Assembly (NCBI GenBank): GCA_021324465.1
Contig: JAJPJB010000065.1
Location: forward strand, 47,392-111,391
Reading direction: 5' to 3'
Source: Hyphomicrobiaceae bacterium
GTDB taxonomy: Bacteria > Pseudomonadota > Alphaproteobacteria > Rhizobiales > Xanthobacteraceae
Length of the DNA: 64,000 nucleotides
The position numbers were made by a program, and so were the translations under genes. Positions 1 through 9,800 of the stretch are shown here, in pieces. The notes under the pieces are model-generated. The model was not told the DNA's origin. It did no database searches and saw nothing but the letters and a program-made list of their open reading frames with translations. The first letter of the stretch is position 1, and each line of letters begins with the position of its first letter.

Positions 1-23
1 GGCGGGGTGACCTCAAGACGATT

Positions 24-344
24 TCAAATTTGCATTTTCAAGATATCTTCATAGGCCGCGATCACCTTGTCGCGCACCGAGACGAGGGTTTGCACCGCAG
101 TTTCGGTCTCGGCGACGGCCGTGACGACGTCGACCATATTGGCCTTGCCATTGGCGACGGCCATGGCTTGCGCATCGGATCTCTGCGCCGCCGCGGTGAC
201 ATTATCCATCACCGTCCTGAGGACGGCGCTGAAGTTTAGACCGCCGCTCGGCGCGGAGCTCAGCCCGCCGGCGACTTTGGCAGTGTCGTCGCGCATGCGC
301 GCGAGCGCGGCATAGGCATTGGCGGCGACAGTCGGTGTCGGCAT
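24..344 (-). CDS. fliE: Flagellar hook-basal body protein FliE
   Basis: FliE joins the MS ring to the proximal rod and is an early substrate of the flagellar export apparatus. The 106-residue length is normal for the family. The C-terminal half shows the expected helical pattern: a MVDVVTAVAETETAVQTLV segment, then a VRDKVIAAYEDILKMQI tail typical of FliE. It is the third gene of the minus-strand set flgB-flgC-fliE, 41 bp after flgC, an order found in many alphaproteobacteria. fliQ or other export genes probably follow beyond the window edge, which I cannot see. Identity is secure from the tail motif and the neighbours. Confidence 0.95.
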   Translation of the reverse strand: MPTPTVAANAYAALARMRDDTAKVAGGLSSAPSGGLNFSAVLRTVMDNVTAAAQRSDAQAMAVANGKANMVDVVTAVAETETAVQTLVSVRDKVIAAYEDILKMQI

Positions 345-385
345 TGTCGGCTCTCTGAAAGGCTCTCGGCCGGGGTCTTGTTCGG

Positions 386-796
386 TTACGTCTTGATGAT
401 GTCGATGGTGCGCTGGATCATGCGGCGCGTGGCCGTGATGACATTGAGGTTGGCCTCGTAGGATCGCTGCGCGTCGCGCAGATCGGTCATTTCGACGAGC
501 GTATTCACATTCGGATATTTGACGTCGCCGTTGGCGTCGGCGGCGGGATTGCCAGGCTCGTGCTTGACCAGAAAATCAGACGAATCGGTTTGGATTCGCC
601 CGAGTTCGGGCACCTGCACGCCGAGCGAACGGTCGAGCTCAGAATTGAAAGTGACAATGCGGCGCCGATAAGGGTCGCCGCCCGGCGTCTGCGCCACCGA
701 ATCGGCATTGGCGATGTTCTCGGAGATCACCCGCATGCGGCCCATCTGCGCCCGCAGGCCGCTCGCAGCGACGGTCAGCGATTTGATGAAGTCCAT
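386..796 (-). CDS. flgC: Proximal rod protein FlgC
   Basis: FlgC is a structural subunit of the periplasmic flagellar rod. The 136-residue product has the N-terminal rod signature (DFIKSLTVAASGLRAQ, then ISENIANADS) and the C-terminal coiled-coil signature (YEANLNVITATRRMIQRTIDI) shared by rod, hook and HAP proteins. It has no cleavable signal, as expected for a substrate of the flagellar type III exporter. It starts 17 bp after the flgB stop, so flgB-flgC-fliE are almost certainly one transcript. Confidence 0.96.
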   Translation of the reverse strand: MDFIKSLTVAASGLRAQMGRMRVISENIANADSVAQTPGGDPYRRRIVTFNSELDRSLGVQVPELGRIQTDSSDFLVKHEPGNPAADANGDVKYPNVNTLVEMTDLRDAQRSYEANLNVITATRRMIQRTIDIIKT

Positions 797-813
797 GAGT
801 CGAGCGCTCCGTC

Positions 814-1209
814 TCAGCTCCGATCGAGTGCAATTTTGATGAGCGAAAGACTGTGCGTGTACATCGCGGTCACCGCCTCATAGTCCATCTGATTGGCGGC
901 GACCTTCATCATTTCGTCTTCGTGACTGACGGCATTGCCGCGCGGGCGAATCTCATAGCGCGCAGTCTTGTCTTCGGCGAATTCGGAATCGCCGCCGCCC
1001 TGCCCGACAATGTGATTGGGGTCTGTGCGCACGAGGCCGATCGAGGCGGCGGCCAATTCGCGGCTGAAATCTGGCGGCGCGAGGTCGCGCGCCCGATAAT
1101 TCGGCGTATCGGCATTGGCGACGTTTTCGGCCAAGACTTCCTGGCGGACCTGATGCCACTGCATGCGGCTGCGCAGCATCGACAGGATCGGAATGTCGGA
1201 AATCGGCAT
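814..1209 (-). CDS. flgB: Proximal rod protein FlgB
   Basis: FlgB is the rod protein nearest the MS ring. The 131-residue product shows the FlgB N-terminal pattern (MLRSRMQWHQVRQEVLAENVANADTP) with the conserved ENVANADTPNYRARDL segment. Its C-terminal helix runs VAANQMDYEAVTAMYTHSLSLIK. It is the first gene of the flgB-flgC-fliE set, divergent from fliO, and the 280-bp gap between them carries a perfect CtrA-type site at 1287-1301. No sigma-54 promoter was found on this strand. Confidence 0.95.
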   Translation of the reverse strand: MPISDIPILSMLRSRMQWHQVRQEVLAENVANADTPNYRARDLAPPDFSRELAAASIGLVRTDPNHIVGQGGGDSEFAEDKTARYEIRPRGNAVSHEDEMMKVAANQMDYEAVTAMYTHSLSLIKIALDRS

Positions 1210-1286
1210 TGGCGGCGTCCCCGAGAGGCCGACAGAGGTCGGCTTGGCGCCCGATCGGCGCTGGGCAGACTTTGCCCGGTGTATGG

Positions 1287-1301
1287 TTAATGCCCGGTTA
1301 A
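1287..1301. promoter_or_regulatory. Full CtrA-type site between flgB and fliO
   Basis: The sequence TTAATGCCCGGTTAA is a perfect TTAA-N7-TTAA, the published consensus for the alphaproteobacterial cell-cycle regulator CtrA. It starts inside the 8-mer ATGGTTAA, the reverse complement of the CtrA half-site TTAACCAT. It lies 78 bp upstream of flgB and 189 bp upstream of fliO, so it could serve either transcript. Confidence 0.7.
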
Positions 1302-1489
1302 AACCGCATTCGTGCCGGTTTTGCCATTAAACCGCCGTTTACCAAGAAAATGCTGGAACCATCGGCCCTGGCGCGAATTTCGGCTATCCTTTTTAATTGT
1401 TTGTTAGTAATCACGGCGGCAAATGTTTCCGGCGCTGTTAACCTTTGGGGGCCGGGGAGAGCGCCGAGGCGAGCGGGGAGTCTGTACGG

Positions 1490-2470
1490 ATGTTGGATAG
1501 CCTATTTGGAGCGGAAATGCCGCTAGCCGTGCGCTTCTTCCTGGCATTTCTCATTGTGCTGGGCCTGATCGGTGCGATCGCTTGGGCGGTGCGACGGTTT
1601 GGTTCGGGCCGGCTTGGCGCGGCGACGCGCGGGCGCCAGCCGCGGCTTGCCGTGATTGATTACGCCAGCGTCGATAACCGACGTCGGCTCATTTTGGTCC
1701 GGCGCGACAATGTCGAGCACTTGCTGATGATCGGCGGACCGACTGACGTGGTCGTGGAACCCAATATTGTGCGCGCGGTGGCTGCGCCGCGTGATGTGCC
1801 GGGCGCGCGGCCGCCAGCGGGCATCGAGGCGCTGCCGCGCGCCATTCCACTTCCCGACAACGGAGCGAACGGCTCTTCGTGGCCGCTGCAGCCGGAGCCC
1901 GGCGCGCGGCCGTCGCCGAGACTCGAGCCCTTGCCGGACGAATCGCCGGCGCGGCCGCAGCAGAGCGCCGAGCCGCCGCCACGGGCGCAACGCGACACGC
2001 TTGCCGCGCTTGCCGACGAGCTCGGGGCAGCTCGCCCTGCCCCGCCGCGTCGCTCGAGCGTGTTCACGCGGCCGCAACCGGCCGAACCGCGCGCCGAGAC
2101 GAAGACAGAGAAGATCGAGCCGCGCGCGGAGCCGCATTCCGCGACGCCAAGCGCGCCGCAAACGGCGCCGACAATTACCCCGCCCCCAACCGCCGTCGGC
2201 TCCGACTCAAAAGATTCCGATCAAAGCCTCGCCGACATGGCGCAGCGGCTCGAAGCCGCGCTGCGCAAGCCGAACGCGCCCTCTGAGCCGCGCCGGCCTG
2301 CTGGCGGCGCCGAACCGGCGCACCCAGCCGACACGCTGCCGCGCGGGCGCCGCGCAGGCGAGCCGAAGTCAGCGGCGCCGGAGGCAAGGCCGAACGAGAG
2401 CAAGACCGCGCTCTACGATAGCCTCGAACAGGAGATGGCGAGTTTGTTGGGCCGTTCAAACAAGACCTGA
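1490..2470 (+). CDS. fliO: Flagellar biosynthesis protein FliO
   Basis: FliO is a membrane protein that helps assemble the FliP ring of the flagellar exporter. From this ATG the product is 326 residues: one N-terminal transmembrane helix (about residues 11-32), a short conserved FliO core (RRLILVRRDNVEHLLMIGGPTDVVVE), and a Pro/Ala/Arg-rich cytoplasmic tail of more than 200 residues. The tail is much longer than the usual 90-130-residue FliO and looks disordered. I chose ATG 1490 over a TTG at 1445 because a GGGGAG ribosome site precedes it and it opens directly into MLDSLFG. The stop overlaps the fliP start (TGATG), implying translational coupling. Confidence 0.85.
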   Translation: MLDSLFGAEMPLAVRFFLAFLIVLGLIGAIAWAVRRFGSGRLGAATRGRQPRLAVIDYASVDNRRRLILVRRDNVEHLLMIGGPTDVVVEPNIVRAVAAPRDVPGARPPAGIEALPRAIPLPDNGANGSSWPLQPEPGARPSPRLEPLPDESPARPQQSAEPPPRAQRDTLAALADELGAARPAPPRRSSVFTRPQPAEPRAETKTEKIEPRAEPHSATPSAPQTAPTITPPPTAVGSDSKDSDQSLADMAQRLEAALRKPNAPSEPRRPAGGAEPAHPADTLPRGRRAGEPKSAAPEARPNESKTALYDSLEQEMASLLGRSNKT

Positions 2471-3234
2471 TGCGCGCCGCAAGAGGCCGCCGCGTCCGGT
2501 GCATAACCGTAGCGGCCTCGGTAGCGGTCCTCTTGTTTTCGGCGACGCCGCTCGCCGCGCAGGATATCAGCATTAATTTCGGCCAAGGCGCCGCCGGCGG
2601 CGGATTGAACGAGCGCGTCATTCAGCTGATCGCACTTCTCACCGTGCTGTCGCTGGCGCCGTCGATCTTGGTGATGATGACCTCGTTCACGCGGATCGTC
2701 GTGGTGCTGTCGCTCTTGCGCACCGCGCTCGGCACCGCGACCGCGCCGCCGAATTCAGTCGTGATTTCGCTCGCCCTCTTCCTCACCGCCTTCGTCATGG
2801 GCCCGGTGCTGACCAAGGCCTATGACACAGGCGTCAAGCCGCTCGTCAACAACGAGATCAGCGTCAACGAAGCGTTCGAACGCGCCAGCGTGCCGCTGCG
2901 CGGCTTCATGGAGAAGAATGTCCGCGAAAAGGACCTGCAGCTGTTCATGGACATGTCGGGCGACAAGCCGCCGGACAAGCCGGAAGATCTGTCGATGCGC
3001 ATTATCGTTCCGGCCTTCATGATCTCCGAGCTGCGGCGCGCCTTCGAGATCGGCTTTTTGCTTTTCCTGCCGTTTTTGATCATCGATCTCGTGGTCGCCT
3101 CGGTGCTGATGTCGATGGGCATGATGATGCTGCCGCCGGTCGTGGTGTCCCTGCCGTTCAAGCTGATCTTTTTCGTGCTGGTCGACGGCTGGACCTTGGT
3201 GGCGGGATCGCTGATCCAGAGTTACGGCACGTAA
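2470..3234 (+). CDS. fliP: Flagellar biosynthesis protein FliP
   Basis: FliP is the pentameric core of the flagellar type III export gate in the inner membrane. The 254-residue product has an N-terminal signal peptide ending near ATPLAAQD, as in most FliP proteins, then four hydrophobic segments. The family signature is clear: LSLAPSILVMMTSFTRIVVVLSLLR near residues 59-83 and the FLPFLIIDLVVASVLMSMGMMM block near 199-220. It overlaps fliO by one base. A REP-type hairpin at 3237-3273 follows the stop at once and probably ends the transcript. fliQ and fliR are not adjacent. Confidence 0.97.
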   Translation: MRAARGRRVRCITVAASVAVLLFSATPLAAQDISINFGQGAAGGGLNERVIQLIALLTVLSLAPSILVMMTSFTRIVVVLSLLRTALGTATAPPNSVVISLALFLTAFVMGPVLTKAYDTGVKPLVNNEISVNEAFERASVPLRGFMEKNVREKDLQLFMDMSGDKPPDKPEDLSMRIIVPAFMISELRRAFEIGFLLFLPFLIIDLVVASVLMSMGMMMLPPVVVSLPFKLIFFVLVDGWTLVAGSLIQSYGT

Positions 3235-3236
3235 CT

Positions 3237-3273
3237 TGTAGCCCGGATGGAGCGAAGCAAAATCCGGGCTACA
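3237..3273. repeat. REP-like inverted repeat downstream of fliP
   Basis: The arms TGTAGCCCGGAT (3237-3248) and ATCCGGGCTACA (3262-3273) are perfect 12-bp complements around a 13-base loop containing GGAGCGAAGC. This TGTAGCCCGGAT..GAGCGAAGC style of element is widespread in proteobacterial intergenic regions. It begins 2 bp after the fliP stop and lacks a T-run, so it would act as an mRNA-stabilising or Rho-assisted end rather than a classic terminator. Confidence 0.75.
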
Positions 3274-3316
3274 GCTCTATATCGATGCGGCATGCCATTG
3301 GGGCGCCGGTTGGTTC

Positions 3317-3502
3317 TCAGCTGGACGCCGGCTGCAAAGGCTTAAGTGAGAGTTGGGGGGCGCTGATGGTGACATCGCACAACTCGCATTCATATGCGGG
3401 CGTGACCGAGCCACGCAAATAGGGAGCCAGCCGGCTCATTTGCATCAAGCCCGCGCAGCTTGGGCAGACAGGCAGCAGTTGATGGCTTTTTGGTTTGCGC
3501 AT
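3317..3502 (-). CDS. Small putative zinc-ribbon protein
   Basis: This is a 61-residue hypothetical protein with two CxxC pairs (CPSC near residue 13 and CELC near 41). That spacing suggests one zinc ribbon. Small proteins of this layout are common in rhizobial genomes, but I know of no function. The frame stays open upstream to 3580 and could give 87 residues. I prefer ATG 3502 because a GGGG-rich stretch precedes it and the upstream residues are Arg-rich and unconserved-looking. It stands alone between fliP and the cupin gene, so context does not help. Confidence 0.5.
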   Translation of the reverse strand: MRKPKSHQLLPVCPSCAGLMQMSRLAPYLRGSVTPAYECELCDVTISAPQLSLKPLQPASS

Positions 3503-3739
3503 CGGCGAGCCCCATGAAAGGGAAGACTCCGGCGGTCGTCGGCAGCGCCGAAGTTTCCGCGTCCGCCAGGTACGCTGCACCAGTCCCAGCGAATAATGTT
3601 AGGCCGCAACGGTAAGCATGCAGTTAAAAAGTGCGCTCCTGAAAAAACGTCTCCCGTCGAAATGGTCGGATTTCCAGGGCTCCGCCGTCTCCAACGCTTG
3701 CTTCACGCGGACCCGTTGGCGCCTTTGCCCGCCCTACGA

Positions 3740-4306
3740 CTAGGCGCCTTTCGGCGACCACACACCCGCCTCTTCGAGCTCCTTCATCGCTTGATCGGTG
3801 AACTCCGCCTTGGGTCCGTCGCCGCCGATGACGAACATCAGGATTGCGTCCTCGCCGCCCGGGCCCGGCGTCACGTTCTCGAAGCGCCGAATGGCGCCCG
3901 GCGGAAACGAGATTACATCGAGCGGATCGAGATCGACCGACTCCACCTCGCCCTTCTCGTTCTCCCAGCTGCAGCGCCAGGTGCCGGTCATCGGAATGAA
4001 CGTCTCGTTGGTGTCGTGGTTGTGCATCATCGGGCCTTTGCCGGGCTTGGCGCGGCAATAGCCCAGATTGAATCCTTCCGAGATCGGGATCGCCGCGAGC
4101 CGCGAAGCATCGTCGCCGACCGGCGAGGTCACCGCGCCGCCGGAATTTTTCGGCGGCTGAAAGCCGATCACGTTATAGAGCGTGCGTTCGCATTGCGGCG
4201 CCTTGCTGTCGGGAAGCCCGCCGTCGGAGCCCTTGAGGTCCCTGAAGCGCGCCACGCGCTTCATCATGTCGGCGCGCGAAATGCCAAACCGGGGCAGCGT
4301 TTCCAT
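3740..4306 (-). CDS. Cupin-domain protein
   Basis: This 188-residue protein carries a single C-terminal cupin barrel. The metal-site motifs are recognisable: HNHDTNETFIPMTG (about residues 95-108) and FPPGAIRRFENV (about 136-147). The fold is used by many dioxygenases, isomerases and sensors, so the substrate cannot be named. ATG 4306 is chosen over the ATG three codons earlier because AGGAGG lies ten bases upstream of it. It is the last gene of an apparent three-gene operon (substrate-binding protein, alcohol dehydrogenase, cupin). Uptake plus oxidation plus cupin suggests catabolism of a small organic compound; this is inference. Confidence 0.8.
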   Translation of the reverse strand: METLPRFGISRADMMKRVARFRDLKGSDGGLPDSKAPQCERTLYNVIGFQPPKNSGGAVTSPVGDDASRLAAIPISEGFNLGYCRAKPGKGPMMHNHDTNETFIPMTGTWRCSWENEKGEVESVDLDPLDVISFPPGAIRRFENVTPGPGGEDAILMFVIGGDGPKAEFTDQAMKELEEAGVWSPKGA

Positions 4307-4338
4307 GACGATCATTCCTCCTCGCGATTGCGTTTCGG

Positions 4339-5448
4339 TCAGCTATCATGCGGCATGCGCAGCACGGGCTTTATGGTCAGGCCGGCCGAGGATTCTTGGG
4401 CGGCCCGGTTGATTTCGGCAAAATCGTAGAATTTTATCATTTTCTCGATCGGAAATTTGCCTTCCATGATCAAGTCGACAAGCCGGGGGATGAATTTTTG
4501 CGGGAAGCTGTCGCCCTGAATCACGCCGCGAACCACGCGTCCTTCATGAATGAAGGGCATGTCAAACGTTACCTCGGTACCCTTGCGCGCGCTGCCGAGA
4601 ATGACGCAGGTGCCGCCCGGCATCAGCGCTTCGGCGGCCTCGCGAAGCACCACCGGCAGCGCCGAGGTATCGACCGACGCGCGCACGCCGCGGCCGGCGA
4701 TCGCACGGATTTCGGCGACGACATTGCGGCCAGTGGTGTGATCGATGACATGCGTGGCGCCGAGCTCGCGCGCGAGCGCAAGGCGGTGCGGATGAATGTC
4801 GACGGCGATGATGGGATCGCAGCCGGCAATCTTCGCCGCGATCAGGGCCGACAGGCCGACTGCGCCGACGCCGAAGACAGCGAAACCATCGCCCGGCTTC
4901 GGCTTGATCACGTTGAACACCGCGCCGGCGCCGGTCTGGCCGCTGCAGGCGAGCGGGCCGAGCAGCTCGATCGGCGCATCCTTGCGCACCTTCACCGCAT
5001 AGCGTTCTTGCGTCAGCGCAAACGTGCCGAACGACGATTGTTGGAAGAATGCGCTGTAGACCGGTTTGCCGTTCTTCGACAGCAGCGTGGAGCCATCGGC
5101 GCGCGTGCCTTTCATCTTCAGATCGAACGCATGCACACAGTAGCTGTGCAGGTCCTGCGCGCAGTTCTCGCACGTGCCGCACCACGGGAATGACATGACG
5201 ACGTGATCGCCGGGTGCCAGCCTGCGCACGGCCGTGCCGACAGCATGGACGATGCCGGCGCCTTCGTGGCCGTAAACACCGGGATAGGGCGAGGCGTAAT
5301 AGCCGTCGCGGCCATGCAGATCGGTCTGACACATGCCGCTTGCCACAACCCTGACGATCACTTCGTCGGGTCGCGGCGCGCAGAGCTCTACAGTGTCGAT
5401 GACGAACGGGCCCGACCTTTCGTTGACGATGGCCGCTTTGATCCGCAT
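4339..5448 (-). CDS. Zinc-dependent alcohol dehydrogenase (MDR superfamily)
   Basis: This 369-residue medium-chain dehydrogenase resembles class III-like and aryl-alcohol dehydrogenases. Visible features are the catalytic zinc ligands (GMCQTDLHGRDG near 37-48 and GHEGAGIV near 60-67), the structural zinc cysteines in CGTCENCAQDLHSYC (about 89-103), and the Rossmann motif FGVGAVGL (about 192-199) followed by AVDIHPHRL, whose acidic residue favours NAD. It should oxidise an alcohol or hydroxymethyl compound in the cytoplasm. It lies between the substrate-binding protein and the cupin with gaps of about 30 bp, consistent with one transcript. Substrate unknown. Confidence 0.9.
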   Translation of the reverse strand: MRIKAAIVNERSGPFVIDTVELCAPRPDEVIVRVVASGMCQTDLHGRDGYYASPYPGVYGHEGAGIVHAVGTAVRRLAPGDHVVMSFPWCGTCENCAQDLHSYCVHAFDLKMKGTRADGSTLLSKNGKPVYSAFFQQSSFGTFALTQERYAVKVRKDAPIELLGPLACSGQTGAGAVFNVIKPKPGDGFAVFGVGAVGLSALIAAKIAGCDPIIAVDIHPHRLALARELGATHVIDHTTGRNVVAEIRAIAGRGVRASVDTSALPVVLREAAEALMPGGTCVILGSARKGTEVTFDMPFIHEGRVVRGVIQGDSFPQKFIPRLVDLIMEGKFPIEKMIKFYDFAEINRAAQESSAGLTIKPVLRMPHDS

Positions 5449-5479
5449 GGTCCCCGTTCTCAGCCTTTTCTTCGACGCA

Positions 5480-6748
5480 TCATTGCGCGAACGGGTGCTG
5501 TAGCTCGCCGTCCTTGTATTCCGGCGGATAAAGAATGACAGCTTTTCCCGGCTTACGGTACTGGTCGAGATTGCCGCCCTCGATATTCTGGTACTGGATC
5601 ATCAGAAGCCGCGGCGTCGCCCATTCGCCTTTGGCGTCGAAGCGGATCGTGCCGACGATGGTGTCGAAAGCGTTCCTGTGGATGTAATCGGCAAGCTTTC
5701 CGTCATCCAGCGAGCCCGTGGCCTTGACGGCCTGCTCGATCACCTGCATCGCCGCAAAGGCGAACGGCGGCTGGTAGAAGCCGAGCGGATCGGTGCCCTG
5801 CTGCGGCGCGCGCGCCTGGTAGATCTTCAAAAACTCCTCGATGCCCGGAAACGACATGGTCGGCGCCGGCACATAGAGATGATAATTCACCACGCGGTCG
5901 AGCTTGTCCGCCAACTGTTGCAAAAAGGTCGCGTATTGCAGCCCGACCATGCCGCCGCCAAACAATTGGGCCTTCAGGCCGATCTCGGTTGCCGCCCGCA
6001 CGATCCCGACCGAATCGAGCGGATAGGACGCGACGAAGACGAGATCTGGATTGGTCGCCTGGATCCCGCGCACGATCGGCGTATAGTCGGTCGTGCTCGG
6101 CGGATAAGTGTGATCATAGACAATGTCAAAGCCTTCCTGTTTGGCGATTGCGCGGGCGCCGGTCATGACATTGTTGGAGAACTCGGCATCGGCGCCGACG
6201 ATTGCGACGGTCTTCGGCCGCGGCGTAATGGTCTTGGCGACCTCGAAGAAAGCGCGGCCCATCACGCCCTTCGCATCGGGGCCCCACGCGGCGGTTTGGA
6301 AGTAACGCGGATATTTGAATTCGTCGTTGCTGCCCAGCGCGACCAGCACCATCACCATTTTCTGGCGCTGCATGATCTCCGGCATGGCGGCGACGATCAG
6401 ATTGGTGGCGGCGCCCATCAGCAAATCGACCTTGTCCACGTCGAGCAGCTTGGCGTAGATGCCGGGAACTGTGTCGGCCTTGGACTGGTCGTCGTAATAG
6501 ACGAATTGCACCTGACGTCCGAGCAGGCCGCCGCCGGCGTTTACCTGCTCCTGCCAAATTTGCTGTGCCAGCAAATTGGCCTTGCCGGATGAAGCGAGCC
6601 CGCCCGTCAACGAGGTGCTGAAGCCGATCTTGATCGGATCGGCCGCCTGTGCCGCCGCAGCTGCGCAAAGTACCGCTGCGGTGGCAAGCGCTGCAGCAGA
6701 TTTTCGCAGGCAAAATGCAAAGCCGCCACGTGCCGACCGACCGCTCAT
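5480..6748 (-). CDS. Periplasmic substrate-binding protein, branched-chain amino acid type
   Basis: This 422-residue periplasmic binding protein of the LivJ/LivK (Peripla_BP_6) class has a signal peptide ending near AAQA-ADP. The mature start IKIGFSTSLTGGLASSGKANLLAQ is typical of the family. Characteristic later segments include VDLLMGAATNLIVAAMPEI and VAIVGADAEFSNNVMTGARAI. The start is supported by GGGGAGGA just upstream. It heads the SBP-ADH-cupin group. No permease or ATPase genes are nearby, so it is an orphan that must borrow a membrane complex encoded elsewhere. Members of this class often bind aromatic or other small acids rather than amino acids. Confidence 0.9.
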   Translation of the reverse strand: MSGRSARGGFAFCLRKSAAALATAAVLCAAAAAQAADPIKIGFSTSLTGGLASSGKANLLAQQIWQEQVNAGGGLLGRQVQFVYYDDQSKADTVPGIYAKLLDVDKVDLLMGAATNLIVAAMPEIMQRQKMVMVLVALGSNDEFKYPRYFQTAAWGPDAKGVMGRAFFEVAKTITPRPKTVAIVGADAEFSNNVMTGARAIAKQEGFDIVYDHTYPPSTTDYTPIVRGIQATNPDLVFVASYPLDSVGIVRAATEIGLKAQLFGGGMVGLQYATFLQQLADKLDRVVNYHLYVPAPTMSFPGIEEFLKIYQARAPQQGTDPLGFYQPPFAFAAMQVIEQAVKATGSLDDGKLADYIHRNAFDTIVGTIRFDAKGEWATPRLLMIQYQNIEGGNLDQYRKPGKAVILYPPEYKDGELQHPFAQ

Positions 6749-6890
6749 GACATCCTCCCCGGACGTTTTGTTTGCTTATCCGTTGGCCCGGGATTCTCAA
6801 AGCCGCCAATGCGGCTGTCAATAAAGCCGGCGCTGTATTGTCGGTCTGGCGGAAGGAAAAGGCGGGGGCGGCAGCCCACTGCCAAAAAAG

Positions 6891-9800
6891 TCAGCGCATC
6901 GCGGTGCGGCCGCTCGCGCGCGCCGGCGCTGCGGGCGCGAGCACTGGCGCCGACGGCCGCAAGCCGGGTGGCTGTGATAAGAGCTGCGGCGGCGCAGGAG
7001 GCGGCGACGGTGACGGCGAGGCGCTCGCGGATTCAGGATAGCGCGCCTTCAAATCACGCAGAAAGCCTTCGAGCGTATCGATCGAGGTCGCGGCGTGGGC
7101 GATGGAAGCAAACTGGTCGCCACTCGAGCCGATCGGGGACGAGACGATGTCGAAGACATGCGCGTCGGGGGTCTGCGCCATCTTGGCGGCATATTTCTCG
7201 CGGAAGCGGCCCAGACCGAGCGTATCGCCCGACAGCGCATAGCCGATCTCGGCGCGCAAAATGTCCTGCTGCTCGACATCGCTCAGCGGCGCAAAATCCT
7301 TGTAGCGATCGCCATACATCAACTCGATTTGTTCCGCCGCCTCATCCCAGCGCTTCGCCGCCCACAGAATATCGGAGCGCAGCCGAATGGCCTCGCGGCC
7401 GTCGATATTGGCGATGACCTCAAGCGCCAGATCATGCCGTCCGAGGTCGGATAGCGCGCGGCCTTCAAGCAGCAGGCGCTGATTGCGCAGCTCGTTCGAC
7501 AGATCGGCCATGCGGGTGGCGCGTAAAGTCGCAAGCGCCCGGTCGGCCTTCCTGTTCATCAGATAGATCACCGCAAGCCGCGTCGCCACTTGCGCCCGCG
7601 CGGCGCCTTGCAGGCGGTGGTCGACCTGGTACTGCAGCAGATCGGCGGCCTGATCGAGAAGATCGACCGAAACCAAGCGCTCGGCGAGCCGCCGGATCAT
7701 CTCGTCGCCGCGGCTGCCGACCGGCGTTAATTCGCGAAAGTCGTAGAACAGCGCCAGCGCATCGATCGGCGCCATCGCGTCGCCTTTGGAGGTGAGAAAG
7801 AGCGAGTCGAATGTCGCCGCCGCCTCGTCCTGAATCTGGCGCGTCATCGCCGAATCCGGGTGTGCGGCCATGGCGCTGCGCATCACATAAAAGGCGTCGC
7901 GGTAGCGGCCCTCCTCGGTATAAAGATGCGCCAACACCTTGAGCGCCTCGATTTCGGTCTCATCACCGCGCCAGATCGTGGTGAGCGATTCCAGCTGTGC
8001 GATCACATCGTCGCGCTTGAGATCGCCCAGCCTGTAACGCAGCAGCGTCTCGCGCAGCAGGCCCTGCGCGGCAACGGGACGGTCCCAGGAATCGGCCGCA
8101 GTACGGTACGCCTGCAGCGCATCTTGGGTGCGCCCCATGCCTTCATCCAGCCGCCCCACCAGGACCGCGATCAGCGGCTGCATCTCGCGCGGCACGCCAA
8201 TGGTCTGAAAGTCATTGAGATCGGCGGTCGCGCCGTCGAAGTCGCCAACCTCGATGGCGGAGCGCATTTCGTCCTTGAGCGCGACGCGCTGCAGCTCGAT
8301 CGGCAGCGTGGCGACTGCCGCCTCCACGCTTTTAAAGCCCTCGCGTGCCCGCGCCCATTGACCCTGTTGCGCAAAAGCGAGCGCGCGCCACAGCGGCGCG
8401 TCATGCTGGTCGCCGATCCCGGGATTGGACAGATCTTTGAGCGCATCGTCGGGCCGATCCATCATGATTTCGGCAATCGCCCGCAACACGATGGCCGGGA
8501 CGCCCCTCACCGGGGGCTTTTCGTCGGCGATCGCCACATCGAGCACGCCCTTGGCTTCGGCATACATGTCGCGTGCAAGATAGAATCGCGCAAGATCGAG
8601 CCGGGGCTCCATGCGCTTGCCCTCCGGCGCCTGCGCGGCGGCGTAGATCAGATCGGCCTGCCGCCGCATATAGGAGCCTTGGCGATCGGAGCCCCAGGTC
8701 TGCGAATCGAATGTCACCGGCCGATTGGGGCCGTGCAGCAGGGTCTGCAGCGACGGCGACAAGGTCAGGCCCGCCGGGCGGTCCACAACGACCTTGTCGG
8801 CTGCAAGCTTGATGGCGAGGTCGTCGGCGAGCGGCTCGATGGCAATGCCCTGTGTCGACGCCAATGCGCGAAACTCGACGAAGTCGTGTTCGCTGAGGAA
8901 GCCGCGCACCGGCGCAAAGCCGGTGACGACAAAGAGCATATTGCCGGTCTGCGGATCTTGGATGCGGTGAACCTGCTGCGGCTCGTCAAAAGCGATGGTG
9001 ATACTCGCACGATTGGGCCCGATCATGTTGCGGGCGAGTTCCAGCGCGCGCGATGGCTCGAGCACGGAATCGCCGATCTGGATCGTCCACATCGCGCCAT
9101 CCGCCATGACGCTGGAAAGATGCGGACGATCGAGCTTGAGGCGTATGACAGCGGCTTCATCGACGCGGCTCAGCTCATAGCTGCGAATGGTCCGGCTCGG
9201 CTCGCCTTCAAGGGCGGCAAGGTCGATGGCGGCTTTGCTGTCCAAGACGAGCCAGAGCGTGTCGGCGCGCTGAAATACGGCGATCGGCACCGGCGCTTTG
9301 AATGGAAACGAGAGCTTCAGGCTAGCGCCATCGCGCGTGAGCTCGACGGCAACACTATTGCGGCCTTTGGCTGCTGGGACAGCAGGTGCGGCCGTCGATG
9401 GCGCGGCGGGCGCCGCGGCAGGCGGCGATGCCGCGGCCTGTGGTCCTGGTGCACCGGCGCTTGGCGGCGCCGCGGCAGCTCGGGTGGCCGGCTGCGGCTC
9501 AGACTGTGCCCCTTGCGCGACCGCCGGCGGCGTGGATTGTGACGGCAATGCAGGGGCGCTGATCGCAGGAACCTGCGGAGCGGGCGGCGCCGCTGCAGGC
9601 GTCGCGGCGGGCGCAACGGCCGCCGCCTGCGGCATCGGCGGAGTCAAGCCGCTCAACGGCACAGAGGGTCGCGGTGCCGGTGGCGCAGGCGAAGGCGGGC
9701 GCAGCTCCACTGGCACGTTGGAGGCGCCGCCCGGCGTTGGCGCTGCGTCTGACACCGCGGCGTGAATGGCCGCGGCCGCCGCCTCCGGGGTCGGCGTGCC

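Noticed and set aside
3596..4429. 277-residue plus-strand open frame
   Set aside because: It is antisense to the cupin and dehydrogenase genes and shows no domain.
7860..9542. 560-residue plus-strand open frame
   Set aside because: It is antisense to the giant AMIN/TPR gene, His/Arg-rich, with no ribosome site or recognisable domain. Long antisense frames are expected at this GC content.
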